From assembly GCF_025195095.1 (NCBI RefSeq), contig NZ_JANAVZ010000001.1:62001-126000 (forward strand): a DNA stretch of 64,000 nucleotides. Reading direction: 5' to 3'. The stretch is from Paracoccus maritimus (GTDB lineage: Bacteria > Pseudomonadota > Alphaproteobacteria > Rhodobacterales > Rhodobacteraceae). The notes beneath the pieces are model-generated. The model did not search any database and had not been told where the DNA came from. It worked only from the letters and a program-made list of their open reading frames with translations. The position numbers were made by a program, and so were the translations under genes. This document shows, piece by piece, positions 47,399 to 58,918 of this stretch; within the stretch, counting starts at the first letter, position 1, and every line of letters starts with the position of its first letter.

Positions 47399-48289
47399 AT
47401 GGATATGCGTGCAATCTTCATGGGCTTTAGCTTTGCGCTGATGTGGGCCTCGGCCTTCACCACCACCCGAATGATCGTCACCGAGACGCCGCCTCTGATG
47501 GCGCTGTCGCTGCGCTTTGCACTGTCGGGCGTGATCGGTGTCGGAATTGCCCTGGCCATGGGCGAGACGTGGCGTCGGCTGACCCGCAATCAGTGGCGCG
47601 CCGTGGTCATTCTGGGGCTGTGTCAGAACGCGCTGTATCTGGGCCTGAACTGGGTCGCGATGCAATGGATCGAAGCCGGGCTGGCCTCGATCATCGCCGC
47701 GACGATGCCGCTGATGGTGGCGGCGATCGGCTGGGCGGTGCTGGGGGAAAGACTGCCGCCGATGGGTATCGGCGGGCTGGTGCTGGGCCTGATCGGCGTC
47801 GTCATCATCATGGGTGCACGGCTGCAGGGCGGCAGCGATCCCATTGGTGTCGCGATGGGCTTTCTGGCGGCGCTGGCCCTGGCAGTCGCGACGCTGACGG
47901 TAAGGGGCGCAAGCGGCAGTGGCAATGTGATGATGGTTGTCGGGCTGCAAATGCTGGTCGGTGCCGCGTCGCTGGCAGTGATTGCACCCGTGTTCGAGGA
48001 TTGGCAGGTCACCCTGACGCCGCGCCTTGTGTCGGCCTTCGCCTATACGGTGGTCGTGCCGGGTCTGCTTGCCACCTGGGTCTGGTTCCAGCTGGTCGGC
48101 CGTATCGGCGCGGTGCGTGCGGCGACCTTTCATTTTCTCAGTCCGTTTTTCGGTGTTTCGATCGCCGCGCTGTTTCTGGGCGAGAAGCTGAGCCTTGGCG
48201 ATATTCTGGGCGTCGCAATCATCATGGCGGGCATCCTTGCGGTGCAGCTGTCGCGACAGCCTCCGGTCAAACGCCCGCCTCCGGCGTGA
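47399..48289 (+). CDS. EamA/DMT-family transporter
   Basis: 296 residues from the ATG at 47399. Ten hydrophobic helices in two EamA repeats are predicted: the first half includes FSFALMWASAFTTTRMIV and LGLNWVAMQWIEAGLASII, the second ends ATFHFLSPFFGVSIAALFLG followed by EKLSLGDILGVAIIMAGIL. Members export amino acids and metabolites, but the substrate is not predictable. It converges on the glutathione transferase gene with four bases between stops. Confidence 0.9.
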   Translation: MDMRAIFMGFSFALMWASAFTTTRMIVTETPPLMALSLRFALSGVIGVGIALAMGETWRRLTRNQWRAVVILGLCQNALYLGLNWVAMQWIEAGLASIIAATMPLMVAAIGWAVLGERLPPMGIGGLVLGLIGVVIIMGARLQGGSDPIGVAMGFLAALALAVATLTVRGASGSGNVMMVVGLQMLVGAASLAVIAPVFEDWQVTLTPRLVSAFAYTVVVPGLLATWVWFQLVGRIGAVRAATFHFLSPFFGVSIAALFLGEKLSLGDILGVAIIMAGILAVQLSRQPPVKRPPPA

Positions 48290-48293
48290 GGGT

Positions 48294-48893
48294 TCAGCCA
48301 GCAATGGCGTCGTCGTGCATGCGACGCAACGCCGGACGATCCTGACAGCGCGCGACCCAGTCGCGCAGCGCGGGCGTTCTGGGCATCTGATCGCCGAACC
48401 AGGCGAACGGGCTGGCGCAAAGCAGATCCGCCGCGCTGTAGCGATCGCCCAGAAGATAGGGCTGCGCGATCAGAACCTCATCGAGGCGCTGGATCGCGGT
48501 GTCATAGTCGCGCAGCGACGCATGGATGGCCGGATGTTCAACGCCGGCCCAACGAAGGATCGCGACCGGCTCCAGCACGCCTTGATACCAGTTCAGCCAG
48601 GACAGGTAGCGACCGCGTTGCGGATCGCCCACGGAACGGCCAAGCCCCGAATTTGGAAAGCGATCGGTCAGGTAAAGGATGATGGCGCCACGTTCGCGAA
48701 CGAAGTCCTCGCCATCTGTCAGATAGGGAACCTTGCCTTCGGGGTGCGGATTACGCGGATCACGCGCGCCGGTCCCGTCCTGGCGCGTGACGGTGACCTC
48801 GATCGTTCTGATCTGTTGGGAAACGCCCAGCTCCTCGATCAATTGCGCGATGCTGGTCGAGCGGCTGTTGGGCGAATGATAGAATGTCAGCAT
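48294..48893 (-). CDS. Glutathione S-transferase family protein
   Basis: 199 residues from the ATG at 48893, after AAGGAGGC. The thioredoxin-like N-domain starts LTFYHSPNSRSTSIAQLIEE and contains NPHPEGKVPYLTDG (cis-Pro) and the SNAIL-like region RERGAIILYLTDRF; the C-terminal helical domain has LLGDRYSAADLLCASPFAWF. The active-site Ser/Cys is not certain. It is divergent from the WYL regulator with 64 bases between starts, so it is a likely target of that regulator. Confidence 0.9.
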   Translation of the reverse strand: MLTFYHSPNSRSTSIAQLIEELGVSQQIRTIEVTVTRQDGTGARDPRNPHPEGKVPYLTDGEDFVRERGAIILYLTDRFPNSGLGRSVGDPQRGRYLSWLNWYQGVLEPVAILRWAGVEHPAIHASLRDYDTAIQRLDEVLIAQPYLLGDRYSAADLLCASPFAWFGDQMPRTPALRDWVARCQDRPALRRMHDDAIAG

Positions 48894-48957
48894 GTCTTGC
48901 CTCCTTGGCGTTGGATGGCCAAGAATTATCCCGCCCCTGCTGACAGAAAGAGACAGC

Positions 48958-49674
48958 ATGTCCCGCACCGATCGGCTGATGCGCCTGATGGATGTGTTCC
49001 GCCGCCTGCCCGCGCCGTTGACCGCCGCCCGTTTGGCCGACGAAACAGGCGTGTCGCAGCGCCAGCTGTATCGCGATATCGCCACGCTGCGCGCGGGCGG
49101 GGCGCTGATAGATGGAGAAGCAGGGTTGGGATATACCCTGACGGAAGACCCGGCGCTGCCTCCGCAAAGCTTTTCGCGGCTTGAGATCGAGGCGCTGCGG
49201 CTGGCGGTGGATGCGCTTGGACGGATCGGCGATGCGGAACTGACCGATGCGGCCCATGCCGCGCTGGCCCGGATCATCGCGACATTGCCAGAGCGCCAGT
49301 CGCGACAGGCGCTGCACGCGATCATGCGCAGCTTCGACACCGGACCTGACCGTGATCCGCCGCGCGTCGATCTTGCCGTGATCCGGGATGCCTGCTGGAA
49401 TGAGGCCGCGCTGGACATCGAGTATACCGACCTGAGGGATGCGCCAAGCCGGCGCGTGATCTGGCCGCTTGGCCTGTCCTATTCCCAGCACACGCTGATG
49501 TTGCTGGCCCATTGCAGGCTGCGCATGGATTTCCGGGTATTCCACGTGAATCGCATTCGCGCGCTGCGCCCGACCGGTGACAGTTTTCGGCCTCATCGGG
49601 TGTCGCTGGTCCGCGAATATGCTGCGAAGCGCGACATGCCGCCACCCACCGGACCGTGCAATCATCGCGAATGA
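48958..49674 (+). CDS. YafY-type HTH/WYL-domain transcriptional regulator
   Basis: 238 residues from the ATG at 48958; an earlier in-frame ATG overlaps the divergent GST start. The N-terminal winged helix is visible as LMRLMDVFRRLPAPLTAARL and DETGVSQRQLYRDIATLRAG; the C-terminal WYL domain includes VIWPLGLSYSQHTLMLLAHC and FRVFHVNRIRALRPTGDSF. WYL domains sense small ligands or nucleic acids. Its adjacency to the GST gene suggests local control; the YafY-GST pairing recurs in Proteobacteria. Confidence 0.9.
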   Translation: MSRTDRLMRLMDVFRRLPAPLTAARLADETGVSQRQLYRDIATLRAGGALIDGEAGLGYTLTEDPALPPQSFSRLEIEALRLAVDALGRIGDAELTDAAHAALARIIATLPERQSRQALHAIMRSFDTGPDRDPPRVDLAVIRDACWNEAALDIEYTDLRDAPSRRVIWPLGLSYSQHTLMLLAHCRLRMDFRVFHVNRIRALRPTGDSFRPHRVSLVREYAAKRDMPPPTGPCNHRE

Positions 49675-49729
49675 AACCGCGGACCATTGGCCGCGTTGAT
49701 TTTCACGAAATGTTCGCCATCTTGGTTCC

Positions 49730-50722
49730 ATGCGCGCCGACCAGATCCTGCACCCTACCGAAGCCGGCCTCTATTGTCCGCCCGGAGACTTCTTCATCGA
49801 CCCGGTTCGCCCGGTTGCGCGCGCGCTGATCACGCACGGGCACGGCGATCATGCGCGTGCCGGGCATGGCGCGGTGATGGCGACACGGCAGACCCTGGAC
49901 ATCATGGCCATTCGCTATGGCGAAGATTTCGCCGCCGAGACGCAGGTCGCCGATGGCCCGGTTCGCGTCGGCGATACGACCGTCAGCTTTCATCCTGCCG
50001 GGCATATCCTGGGATCGGCCCAGATCGCGGTTCAGCCGGTGAAGGGGCCCAGGATTGTTGTCTCGGGCGATTACTGTTGTCGGCCAAACCCCGTGTGCGC
50101 CCCATACGAACCTGTTCCCTGCGATATCTTCGTGACCGAGGCGACGTTTGGCCTGCCGGTCTTCAGGCATCCCGATCCGATGGCCGAGATGTCGCGTCTG
50201 ATCGCCAGCATGGATGAATTTCCCGACCGTCCGCACCTGATCGGGGCCTATGCGCTGGGCAAGGCGCAGCGGCTGATAGCGCTGGCGCGGCAGGCCGGGA
50301 TTGAGGGTCCAATCGCCATTCACGGCGCGTTGCAGCGGCTGTGCGATTACCATGTCGAACAGGGGATCGACCTGGGCGAACTGATCCCCGCCACCGCAGA
50401 CCGCGTGCCTGCGCAGCTGGTCATCGCGCCGCCCTCGGCCTTCGCCTCGCCCTGGGTGCAGCGTTTCGCGGACCCGGTGATCGGTTTCGCATCGGGCTGG
50501 ATGCAGGTTCGCGCCCGCGCACGTCAACGAGGCGTCGAATTACCTTTGGTCATCAGCGACCATGTCGATTGGCCGCAGGTGACGGCGGCTATCAGCCATC
50601 TTGCGCCGTCCGAGGTATGGATCACCCATGGGGCCGAGGACGGGTTGCTGCGCTGGTGCGAACTGGAAGGGATTCCCGCCCGCCCATTGCGGCTGGTCGG
50701 CTATGAGGACGAGCCGGAATGA
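49730..50722 (+). CDS. Ligase-associated DNA exonuclease (metallo-beta-lactamase fold)
   Basis: 330 residues. The metallo-beta-lactamase HxHxDH motif is ITHGHGDHARAGHG, with later metal residues in FHPAGHILGSAQI and VVSGDYC, and the beta-CASP region (ATFGLPVF, GAYALGKAQRL, VWITHGAEDG). It belongs to the SNM1/Pso2-like family found only beside an ATP-dependent ligase, an Lhr helicase and a phosphoesterase. It is expected to trim DNA ends for the ligase. Four-base overlap with the ligase gene starts the cassette. Confidence 0.93.
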   Translation: MRADQILHPTEAGLYCPPGDFFIDPVRPVARALITHGHGDHARAGHGAVMATRQTLDIMAIRYGEDFAAETQVADGPVRVGDTTVSFHPAGHILGSAQIAVQPVKGPRIVVSGDYCCRPNPVCAPYEPVPCDIFVTEATFGLPVFRHPDPMAEMSRLIASMDEFPDRPHLIGAYALGKAQRLIALARQAGIEGPIAIHGALQRLCDYHVEQGIDLGELIPATADRVPAQLVIAPPSAFASPWVQRFADPVIGFASGWMQVRARARQRGVELPLVISDHVDWPQVTAAISHLAPSEVWITHGAEDGLLRWCELEGIPARPLRLVGYEDEPE

Positions 50723-52269
50723 AGGCGTTTGCGCATCTTCTGGAACGCCTGGCCTTTACCCCGGCGCGCAACGCCAAGCTGCGGCTGCTGCGGCACTATC
50801 TTGAGACGACACCTGACCCGGATCGTGGATTTGCGTTGGCAGCACTGACCGGCGATCTGAAGCTGCGGGCGGTGACGCCGGGGCTGCTGCGCGGTCTGAT
50901 GGCGGATCGCGTCGATGAACAGCTGTTCGCCCTGTCCTATGATTTCGTCGGCGATCTGGCCGAGACCATCGCGTTGCTGTGGCACGATGGCGTGGATCAG
51001 GACGTGCCGCTGCATGAGGCCGTTGATCTGCTGCAATCGACAGGCAAGGCCGGGCTTCCCGCGGCCATCTCCGCGCTGCTGGACCGGCTGGGGCCCTCTC
51101 AGCGTCTGGCATTCCTGAAACTGGCGACCGGCAATATGCGGGTCGGGCTGTCTGCACGGATGGCCCGGATCGCGCTGGCCGAAATGGGCGAGCCCGGCGT
51201 CGCAGACATCGAGGAAATCTGGCACGGGCTGACTCCGCCATATCAGCCGCTGTTCGATTGGATCGCTGGCGGCGCGCGTCCCGAACATGCCGCGAAGGCG
51301 CCGTTCCGGCCCGTCATGCTGTCCACCCCCGTCGATGCGGACCAGCTGCGCGGTTTTGATCCGCGCGACTACATGGCCGAATGGAAATGGGATGGTATTC
51401 GTGTGCAGGCGATCAACGATGACGGCGTGCGGCGGCTGTATTCCCGCACCGGCGAGGATATCGGAGGCAGTTTTCCCGATGTGATCGAGGCGCTGAACTT
51501 TGACGGTGCGGCCGACGGCGAATTGCTGGTCCGCCGCGGCGGTGCGGTGGCGGTGTTCGGCGATCTGCAGAAGCGGCTGAACCGCAAGACGGTCGGCAAG
51601 TCCCTGCTGGACAGCCATCCTGCCGGGTTGCGGCTGTATGACCTGATGATCTGGCAGGGTCGCGATCTGCGCGATCTGCCTTTTGCCGAACGCCGCGCGG
51701 TGCTGGACAGGGCTGATTTCGGCAGCGATCGGATCGACGTGTCGCCTCTGCTGGATTTTGCGACATGGGAAGATCTGGCCGCGTTGCGTGCCGACCCGCC
51801 CAGTCAGGTGATCGAGGGCGTGATGCTGAAGCGCCGCGACAGTGCCTATGTCGGCGGCCGTCCGCGCGGGCCGTGGTTCAAATGGAAGCGCGATCCCAGA
51901 CTGGTCGATGCGGTCCTGCTTTACGCGCAGCGTGGCCACGGGAAACGGTCCGGCTTCTACAGCGATTTTACCTTCGGACTGTGGGACGGGCCGGAACTGG
52001 TGCCCGTCGGCAAGGCCTATTTTGGCTTCACGGACGAAGAGTTGCGCGAACTTGACCGTTTCGTGCGCAACAACACCGTCGATCGGTTCGGTCCGGTGCG
52101 CGCCGTCGCGCCGAAACTTGTGCTGGAGGTCGCGTTCGAAGGGCTGAACGAATCCGGGCGCCACAAATCCGGCGTCGCGATGCGCTTTCCCCGGATCAGC
52201 CGAATCCGCTGGGATAAGCCCGCGGCAGAAGCCGATGTCCTTGAGACGCTGAAAGCGATGTTGCCGTGA
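50719..52269 (+). CDS. ATP-dependent DNA ligase of the Lhr repair cassette
   Basis: 516 residues. An N-terminal alpha-helical domain (about 1-190) is followed by the nucleotidyltransferase domain with catalytic lysine in AEWKWDGIRVQ (KWDG) and DGELLVRRGG, and the OB-fold with FKWKRDPRLVDAVLLYAQRG. This is the bacterial LigB/LigC-like type reported in cisplatin damage response and cassette association, not the replicative NAD ligase. It overlaps the exonuclease gene (ATGA) and the helicase gene (GTGA). Confidence 0.94.
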   Translation: MKAFAHLLERLAFTPARNAKLRLLRHYLETTPDPDRGFALAALTGDLKLRAVTPGLLRGLMADRVDEQLFALSYDFVGDLAETIALLWHDGVDQDVPLHEAVDLLQSTGKAGLPAAISALLDRLGPSQRLAFLKLATGNMRVGLSARMARIALAEMGEPGVADIEEIWHGLTPPYQPLFDWIAGGARPEHAAKAPFRPVMLSTPVDADQLRGFDPRDYMAEWKWDGIRVQAINDDGVRRLYSRTGEDIGGSFPDVIEALNFDGAADGELLVRRGGAVAVFGDLQKRLNRKTVGKSLLDSHPAGLRLYDLMIWQGRDLRDLPFAERRAVLDRADFGSDRIDVSPLLDFATWEDLAALRADPPSQVIEGVMLKRRDSAYVGGRPRGPWFKWKRDPRLVDAVLLYAQRGHGKRSGFYSDFTFGLWDGPELVPVGKAYFGFTDEELRELDRFVRNNTVDRFGPVRAVAPKLVLEVAFEGLNESGRHKSGVAMRFPRISRIRWDKPAAEADVLETLKAMLP

Positions 52270-54644
52270 CGCTGCCGGCTTCGTTTCGGGACTGGTTCGC
52301 GCGTCAGGGCTGGCAGCCCCACCCGCATCAGGTCGATCTGCTGAACGCGCAGGGCGACGGCCTGCTGATCGCGCCGACCGGGGGCGGCAAGACGTTGGCC
52401 GGGTTCCTGCCAAGCCTTGTGGATCTGTCGCGGGGCCCGTATCGGGGGATGCACACCTTGTATGTCTCGCCCCTGAAGGCGCTGACAGCGGATATCGCGC
52501 GCAATCTGGCCCGGCCCGTGGCCGATCTGCGACTGAACATCCGGATCGAGGATCGCACCGGCGATACCCGGCCTGCGCAGCGCGCCCGTCAGCGGGTCGA
52601 TCCGCCCGACATCCTGCTGACCACGCCGGAATCGTTGGCATTGATGCTGTCCTATGAACAGGCTCCGGCGATCTTCGGCGGGCTGAAACGCGTGGTTCTG
52701 GACGAGTTGCACGCCCTGGCTGAAAGCAAGCGCGGCGATCAGCTGATGCTGGGTCTGGCGCGGTTGAGGACGCTTGCCCCGGATCTGACCGTCACCGGTC
52801 TGTCGGCCACCGTCGAGGATCCCCGTTCGCTGGCAGCCTTCATGGGCGGCGCCCGTGTGATCAATGCAGATCCCGGCCCTGATCCCGACATTGCCATGCT
52901 GCCGACCGCGCGGCCCGCGCCATGGGCGGGTGGCGGCGGTCACTATGCGATCCCCGAGGTGCTGGCGCAAATCAAGGCCGCCAACACCACGATCATCTTC
53001 ATCAACACCCGCGCGCAGGCCGAGCTGTTCTTTCAGGCGTTGTGGGCCGCGAATGACGAAAACCTGCCCATCGGGCTGCATCACGGCAGCCTTGCACGCG
53101 AGGCGCGCCAACGGGTCGAGGCCGCGATGGCGGCGGGACAGTTGCGGGCCGTGGTGGCGACGGGCAGCCTTGATCTGGGCATCGACTGGGGAGCGGTCGA
53201 TCTGGTGATTCAGGTCGGTGCGCCAAAGAACGTCAAGCGGCTGGTCCAGCGGATCGGCCGGGCGAACCATCGTTATAACGCGCCGTCGCGCGCGCGGATC
53301 GTGCCCGCCAATCGCTTCGAGGTGATCGAATGCGTCGCCGCCTTGCAGGCCGTTGCCGAACGCGATCTGGACGGCGATCCCCGTGGCCCCGGACCGCTGG
53401 ATGTGCTGTGCCAGCATATGCTGCTGACCGCCTGTGCAGGGCCGTTCGACGCCGATCACCTGTTCCACGAAGTGTGTGGTGCGGGACCATATCGCGGGCT
53501 GTCGCGCGCGGATTTCGACGCCTGTCTGGATTTCGCCGCGACCGGCGGGTACGCGCTGCGGGCCTATGACCGCTGGCAGCGCCTGATGCAGCGCGACGGG
53601 CTGTGGCGGCTGCGAGATCCTCGTGCGGCGCGCGATCTGCGAATGAATGTCGGCACCATCGTCGAGGCCGAGATGCTGAAGGTGCGGCTGCGCGGACGCG
53701 GGGGCGCCCCGTTGGGTGAGGTTGAAGAGGCGTTCGCCGCCAGTCTTGAACCCGGCGACAGCTTTCTGATCGGCGGCCAGACGGTGCGATACGAGGGGCT
53801 GCGCGAGATGGTGGTCGAGGTGACCAAACAGCCGACGAAACAGCCCAAGATCGCTGTCTTCTCGGGCGTCAAGATGGCCACATCCACCCAGCTTTCACAT
53901 CGCGTGCAGGCGCTGATCGGCGATCCCGCGCGGCATGATATCTTGCCCGACACCACCCGCGACTGGCTGGACCTGCAGGCACGGATCAGCGCGCTGCCGC
54001 GTGATGGCGTGCTGGTCAGCGAAAGCTTTCCCCATATGGGCCGTTGGCATTTCGCGCTGTATGGCTTTGCCGGGCGGAACGCGTTGCAGACCCTTGGCCT
54101 GTTGATGACCCGGACGATGGAGGATGCGGGGCTGGGTCCGCTGGGATTTCTGTCCACCGACTACGCGCTGCTGATCTGGTCGCTGGACCCGGTCACCGAT
54201 CCCGCGCCGTTGCTGGACCGCGACGCATTGCGCGATGGCCTGGGTGACTGGCTTGCCGGGAACGCGGTGATGAAGCGCAGCTTTCGCAGCGCGGCCACCA
54301 TCGCCGGGTTGATCCAGCGGAACCTGCCGGGCCAGCGAAAATCCGGCAGGCAGGCGACGTTTTCCAGCGACATCCTGTATGACACGCTGCGCAGATACGA
54401 TCCCGGCCATTTGCTGTTGCGGATCACCGCGGATGAGGCGCGGCGGGGCCTTGTGGATTTCGACCGCATCGAGGACATGCTGAACCATTCGCCGCAGCAC
54501 GATCACCGGATGCTGGACCGGGTGACCCCCTTGGCCGCGCCGCTGCTGCTGGAGGTCGGCCGGGTGCCGATCGCGGGGCAGGGACGCGAGCGCCTGGCCG
54601 AGGAAGAAGCGGCGGCCTTGATGGCGGAGGCAGGGTTGGCGTGA
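52266..54644 (+). CDS. Ligase-associated DEXH-box helicase (Lhr-core type)
   Basis: 792 residues, starting with a GTG that overlaps the ligase stop. RecA domain 1 has APTGGGKTLAGFLPSLVDL (Walker A) and VVLDELHALAE (DELH box); domain 2 has GLHHGSLAREARQRVEAAM and QRIGRANH; a winged-helix and Lhr-core region follows. The fold matches the shorter Lhr-core helicases, a 3'-5' ssDNA translocase with RNA:DNA unwinding described from Pseudomonas. It is central to the exo-lig-lhr-mpe cassette. Confidence 0.94.
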   Translation: MTLPASFRDWFARQGWQPHPHQVDLLNAQGDGLLIAPTGGGKTLAGFLPSLVDLSRGPYRGMHTLYVSPLKALTADIARNLARPVADLRLNIRIEDRTGDTRPAQRARQRVDPPDILLTTPESLALMLSYEQAPAIFGGLKRVVLDELHALAESKRGDQLMLGLARLRTLAPDLTVTGLSATVEDPRSLAAFMGGARVINADPGPDPDIAMLPTARPAPWAGGGGHYAIPEVLAQIKAANTTIIFINTRAQAELFFQALWAANDENLPIGLHHGSLAREARQRVEAAMAAGQLRAVVATGSLDLGIDWGAVDLVIQVGAPKNVKRLVQRIGRANHRYNAPSRARIVPANRFEVIECVAALQAVAERDLDGDPRGPGPLDVLCQHMLLTACAGPFDADHLFHEVCGAGPYRGLSRADFDACLDFAATGGYALRAYDRWQRLMQRDGLWRLRDPRAARDLRMNVGTIVEAEMLKVRLRGRGGAPLGEVEEAFAASLEPGDSFLIGGQTVRYEGLREMVVEVTKQPTKQPKIAVFSGVKMATSTQLSHRVQALIGDPARHDILPDTTRDWLDLQARISALPRDGVLVSESFPHMGRWHFALYGFAGRNALQTLGLLMTRTMEDAGLGPLGFLSTDYALLIWSLDPVTDPAPLLDRDALRDGLGDWLAGNAVMKRSFRSAATIAGLIQRNLPGQRKSGRQATFSSDILYDTLRRYDPGHLLLRITADEARRGLVDFDRIEDMLNHSPQHDHRMLDRVTPLAAPLLLEVGRVPIAGQGRERLAEEEAAALMAEAGLA

Positions 54645-55336
54645 CGTCCTACATGTTCGACTTTGACGGGCAATCGCTGCAGGCGCGGCCATCGGGCGCG
54701 CTGTTCTGGCCCGCGCGGCGCTGGCTGATCGTCGCCGACCTGCATCTGGGGAAATCCGAACGCATCGCCCGTCGCGGCGGCGCGCTGCTGCCGCCCTACG
54801 AGGTACAGGCGACGCTGGACCGTCTGCAGGCAGAGATCGCGGCAACCGACCCGGCCTGCGTGGTCAGCCTGGGCGACGGGTTCGACGACGACGCCGCCCG
54901 GGCGGCGCTGAGCGATGCGGTGCGCGAACGCATCTGGGTAATGGCGCAGGGGCGCGAGTGGCTTTGGATCAGTGGCAATCACGACCCCGCGCCGGTCGGT
55001 GCAGGGCTGCCGGGCGAGACACATCCCGAGTGGCGGGACCTTCTGACCCTGCGCCACGAGGCGGGCGCCGGACCGGATGTGTCGGGGCATTATCATCCGT
55101 GCATTCGCCTGGCAGGTGAACGGCGTCGCTGTTTCCTGATCGGATCGGATCACCTGATCCTGCCCGCCTTCGGGGCCTATACGGGCGGGCTGATCGCGCA
55201 AGATCCTGCATTGACCCGTCTGGTGCCGGACGGGCTTGCAGTGGCCTGCGCGAGCCGGGCGATGGCAGTGCCGCTGCAACGGTCTGACGCGCAACCCTCT
55301 CGAGGGCGCCGCAATCCTGCAGGTCGCCGGTTCTGA
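54641..55336 (+). CDS. pdeM: Ligase-associated metallophosphoesterase PdeM
   Basis: 231 residues from a GTG at 54641 that overlaps the helicase stop; an ATG four codons in (54653) is an alternative. The calcineurin-type metal motifs are WLIVADLHLGKSERIA, VVSLGDGFDD, WISGNHDPAP and SGHYHPCIRL. It is the fourth member of the Lhr cassette; the Pseudomonas homologue MPE is a manganese phosphodiesterase and endonuclease. It is followed by a terminator shared with the opposite-strand porin gene. Confidence 0.93.
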   Translation: MTSYMFDFDGQSLQARPSGALFWPARRWLIVADLHLGKSERIARRGGALLPPYEVQATLDRLQAEIAATDPACVVSLGDGFDDDAARAALSDAVRERIWVMAQGREWLWISGNHDPAPVGAGLPGETHPEWRDLLTLRHEAGAGPDVSGHYHPCIRLAGERRRCFLIGSDHLILPAFGAYTGGLIAQDPALTRLVPDGLAVACASRAMAVPLQRSDAQPSRGRRNPAGRRF

Positions 55337-55343
55337 CTGGGCG

Positions 55344-55381
55344 GAAATAGAAAAGGGCCGACGCTTGAAAGCGCCGACCCT
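55344..55381 (-). terminator. Terminator of the outer-membrane protein gene
   Basis: On the minus strand AGGGTCGGCGC (55381-55371) pairs with GCGTCGGCCCT (55364-55354) with G-U wobbles and a six-base loop, followed by TTTCTATTT. It sits 25 bases after the minus-strand gene and eight bases after pdeM, so it may work both ways. Confidence 0.75.
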
Positions 55382-55405
55382 CGGGATTCCCGCTTGCCTG
55401 AGCGA

Positions 55406-56143
55406 TCAGAAGCTGAAATTCACGCCAAGCTTCAGCGAATGATGTTCAGGCGTGGCTTCTGTGTGATATCCGGCGGCGTCGGTCAGCGTGGTCTTGCCGA
55501 AGTCGCGATACTCCCATTCACCGAATACCGACATGCGCTCGGTGACTTTACGTTCTACGCCAAGGCCGACCGACCACGCATTGGCGCGGAACGTGTCCGA
55601 ATAATCCATCGGTGCGAAGGGCGCGCCATCTACCTGATAGTCGAACTCCCCGCGCGAAATGCCGACGCTGCCATAGAAAAGGGTGTTCTGCGCCGCGTTG
55701 AGAACGCCGGTCTTGAAGCGCAGCGACAGAAGCTTCTTCATCTCGTTGGATGCTTCGGTGCCGTTGGTCGTGAAGCTGTCGTCTGCGCTGCTGCCTTCGA
55801 ATGCCAGTTCGGGACCGAATACAACCTGGCGGCCACTGACCTCGCGCTGCCAGCGATATCCGGCGTGCAGACCATAGGTCGCACCGGAAATGTCAACCGA
55901 ATCGGGCGACGTCAAAAGCGTGTCGGTGGAATCGCTGATACCCACGCGATCATCGCTGCCAAACACATAGCCCGCGCTGAGACCGGCATAGGCTCCCGAC
56001 CAGTCATTGGCAGGCGCGGGTGCGGCGACAGGCGGAACCACGGGCGTTTCCGTCACAGGGGCAATAAAACCGCCCGAAAACGCGGGCGATGCCAAGGCCG
56101 CGACCGAAGCTGCTAGGATGGCGGGGGCGAATTTATTGAACAT
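55406..56143 (-). CDS. Outer-membrane beta-barrel protein (Omp25/RopB-like)
   Basis: 245 residues with a signal peptide (cleavage near AFSGG) and a proline/alanine-rich start of the mature chain. The rest is alternating beta strands, with DWSGAYAGLSAGYVFGSDD near the start and the ending SLKLGVNFSF, whose terminal Phe is the BAM-recognition hallmark. It resembles small eight-stranded porin-like proteins of Rhizobiales and Rhodobacterales. The 177 bases upstream to gyrB hold its promoter; I could not define it. Confidence 0.9.
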   Translation of the reverse strand: MFNKFAPAILAASVAALASPAFSGGFIAPVTETPVVPPVAAPAPANDWSGAYAGLSAGYVFGSDDRVGISDSTDTLLTSPDSVDISGATYGLHAGYRWQREVSGRQVVFGPELAFEGSSADDSFTTNGTEASNEMKKLLSLRFKTGVLNAAQNTLFYGSVGISRGEFDYQVDGAPFAPMDYSDTFRANAWSVGLGVERKVTERMSVFGEWEYRDFGKTTLTDAAGYHTEATPEHHSLKLGVNFSF

Positions 56144-56320
56144 CGAATCGGTCCTTGGATCTACAATGTGACGCGACCGGTGACCGGCACGTTTTTAGAA
56201 GTCAATGTAATCATACAGCGTGACCGCCGTCCGAATGAAGCCAAAACCGTTCGGATGCCCGCGTTAACCAAGGAAATAATGGCGTGCGCGGCACATCTAC
56301 AACAGTCCGGCGATCAGCTC

Positions 56321-58840
<2,520 letters not shown>

Positions 58841-58918
58841 TCATGCCAATCGCCGTTTTTCTTGCGCATCGTCACGCAGCCGTGGATGATCGGCGCTGCA
58901 TGGCATCGGAGGCACGGG

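Noticed and set aside
49538..49553. Third parS-like sequence around CCACGTGAA in the WYL regulator gene
   Set aside because: Only 12 of 16 positions match and the arms are not palindromic beyond the CACGTG core.
49675..49729. LexA box upstream of the Lhr cassette
   Set aside because: Two GTTC occur near 49710-49730 but with nine bases between them rather than the seven of the alphaproteobacterial GTTC-N7-GTTC consensus.
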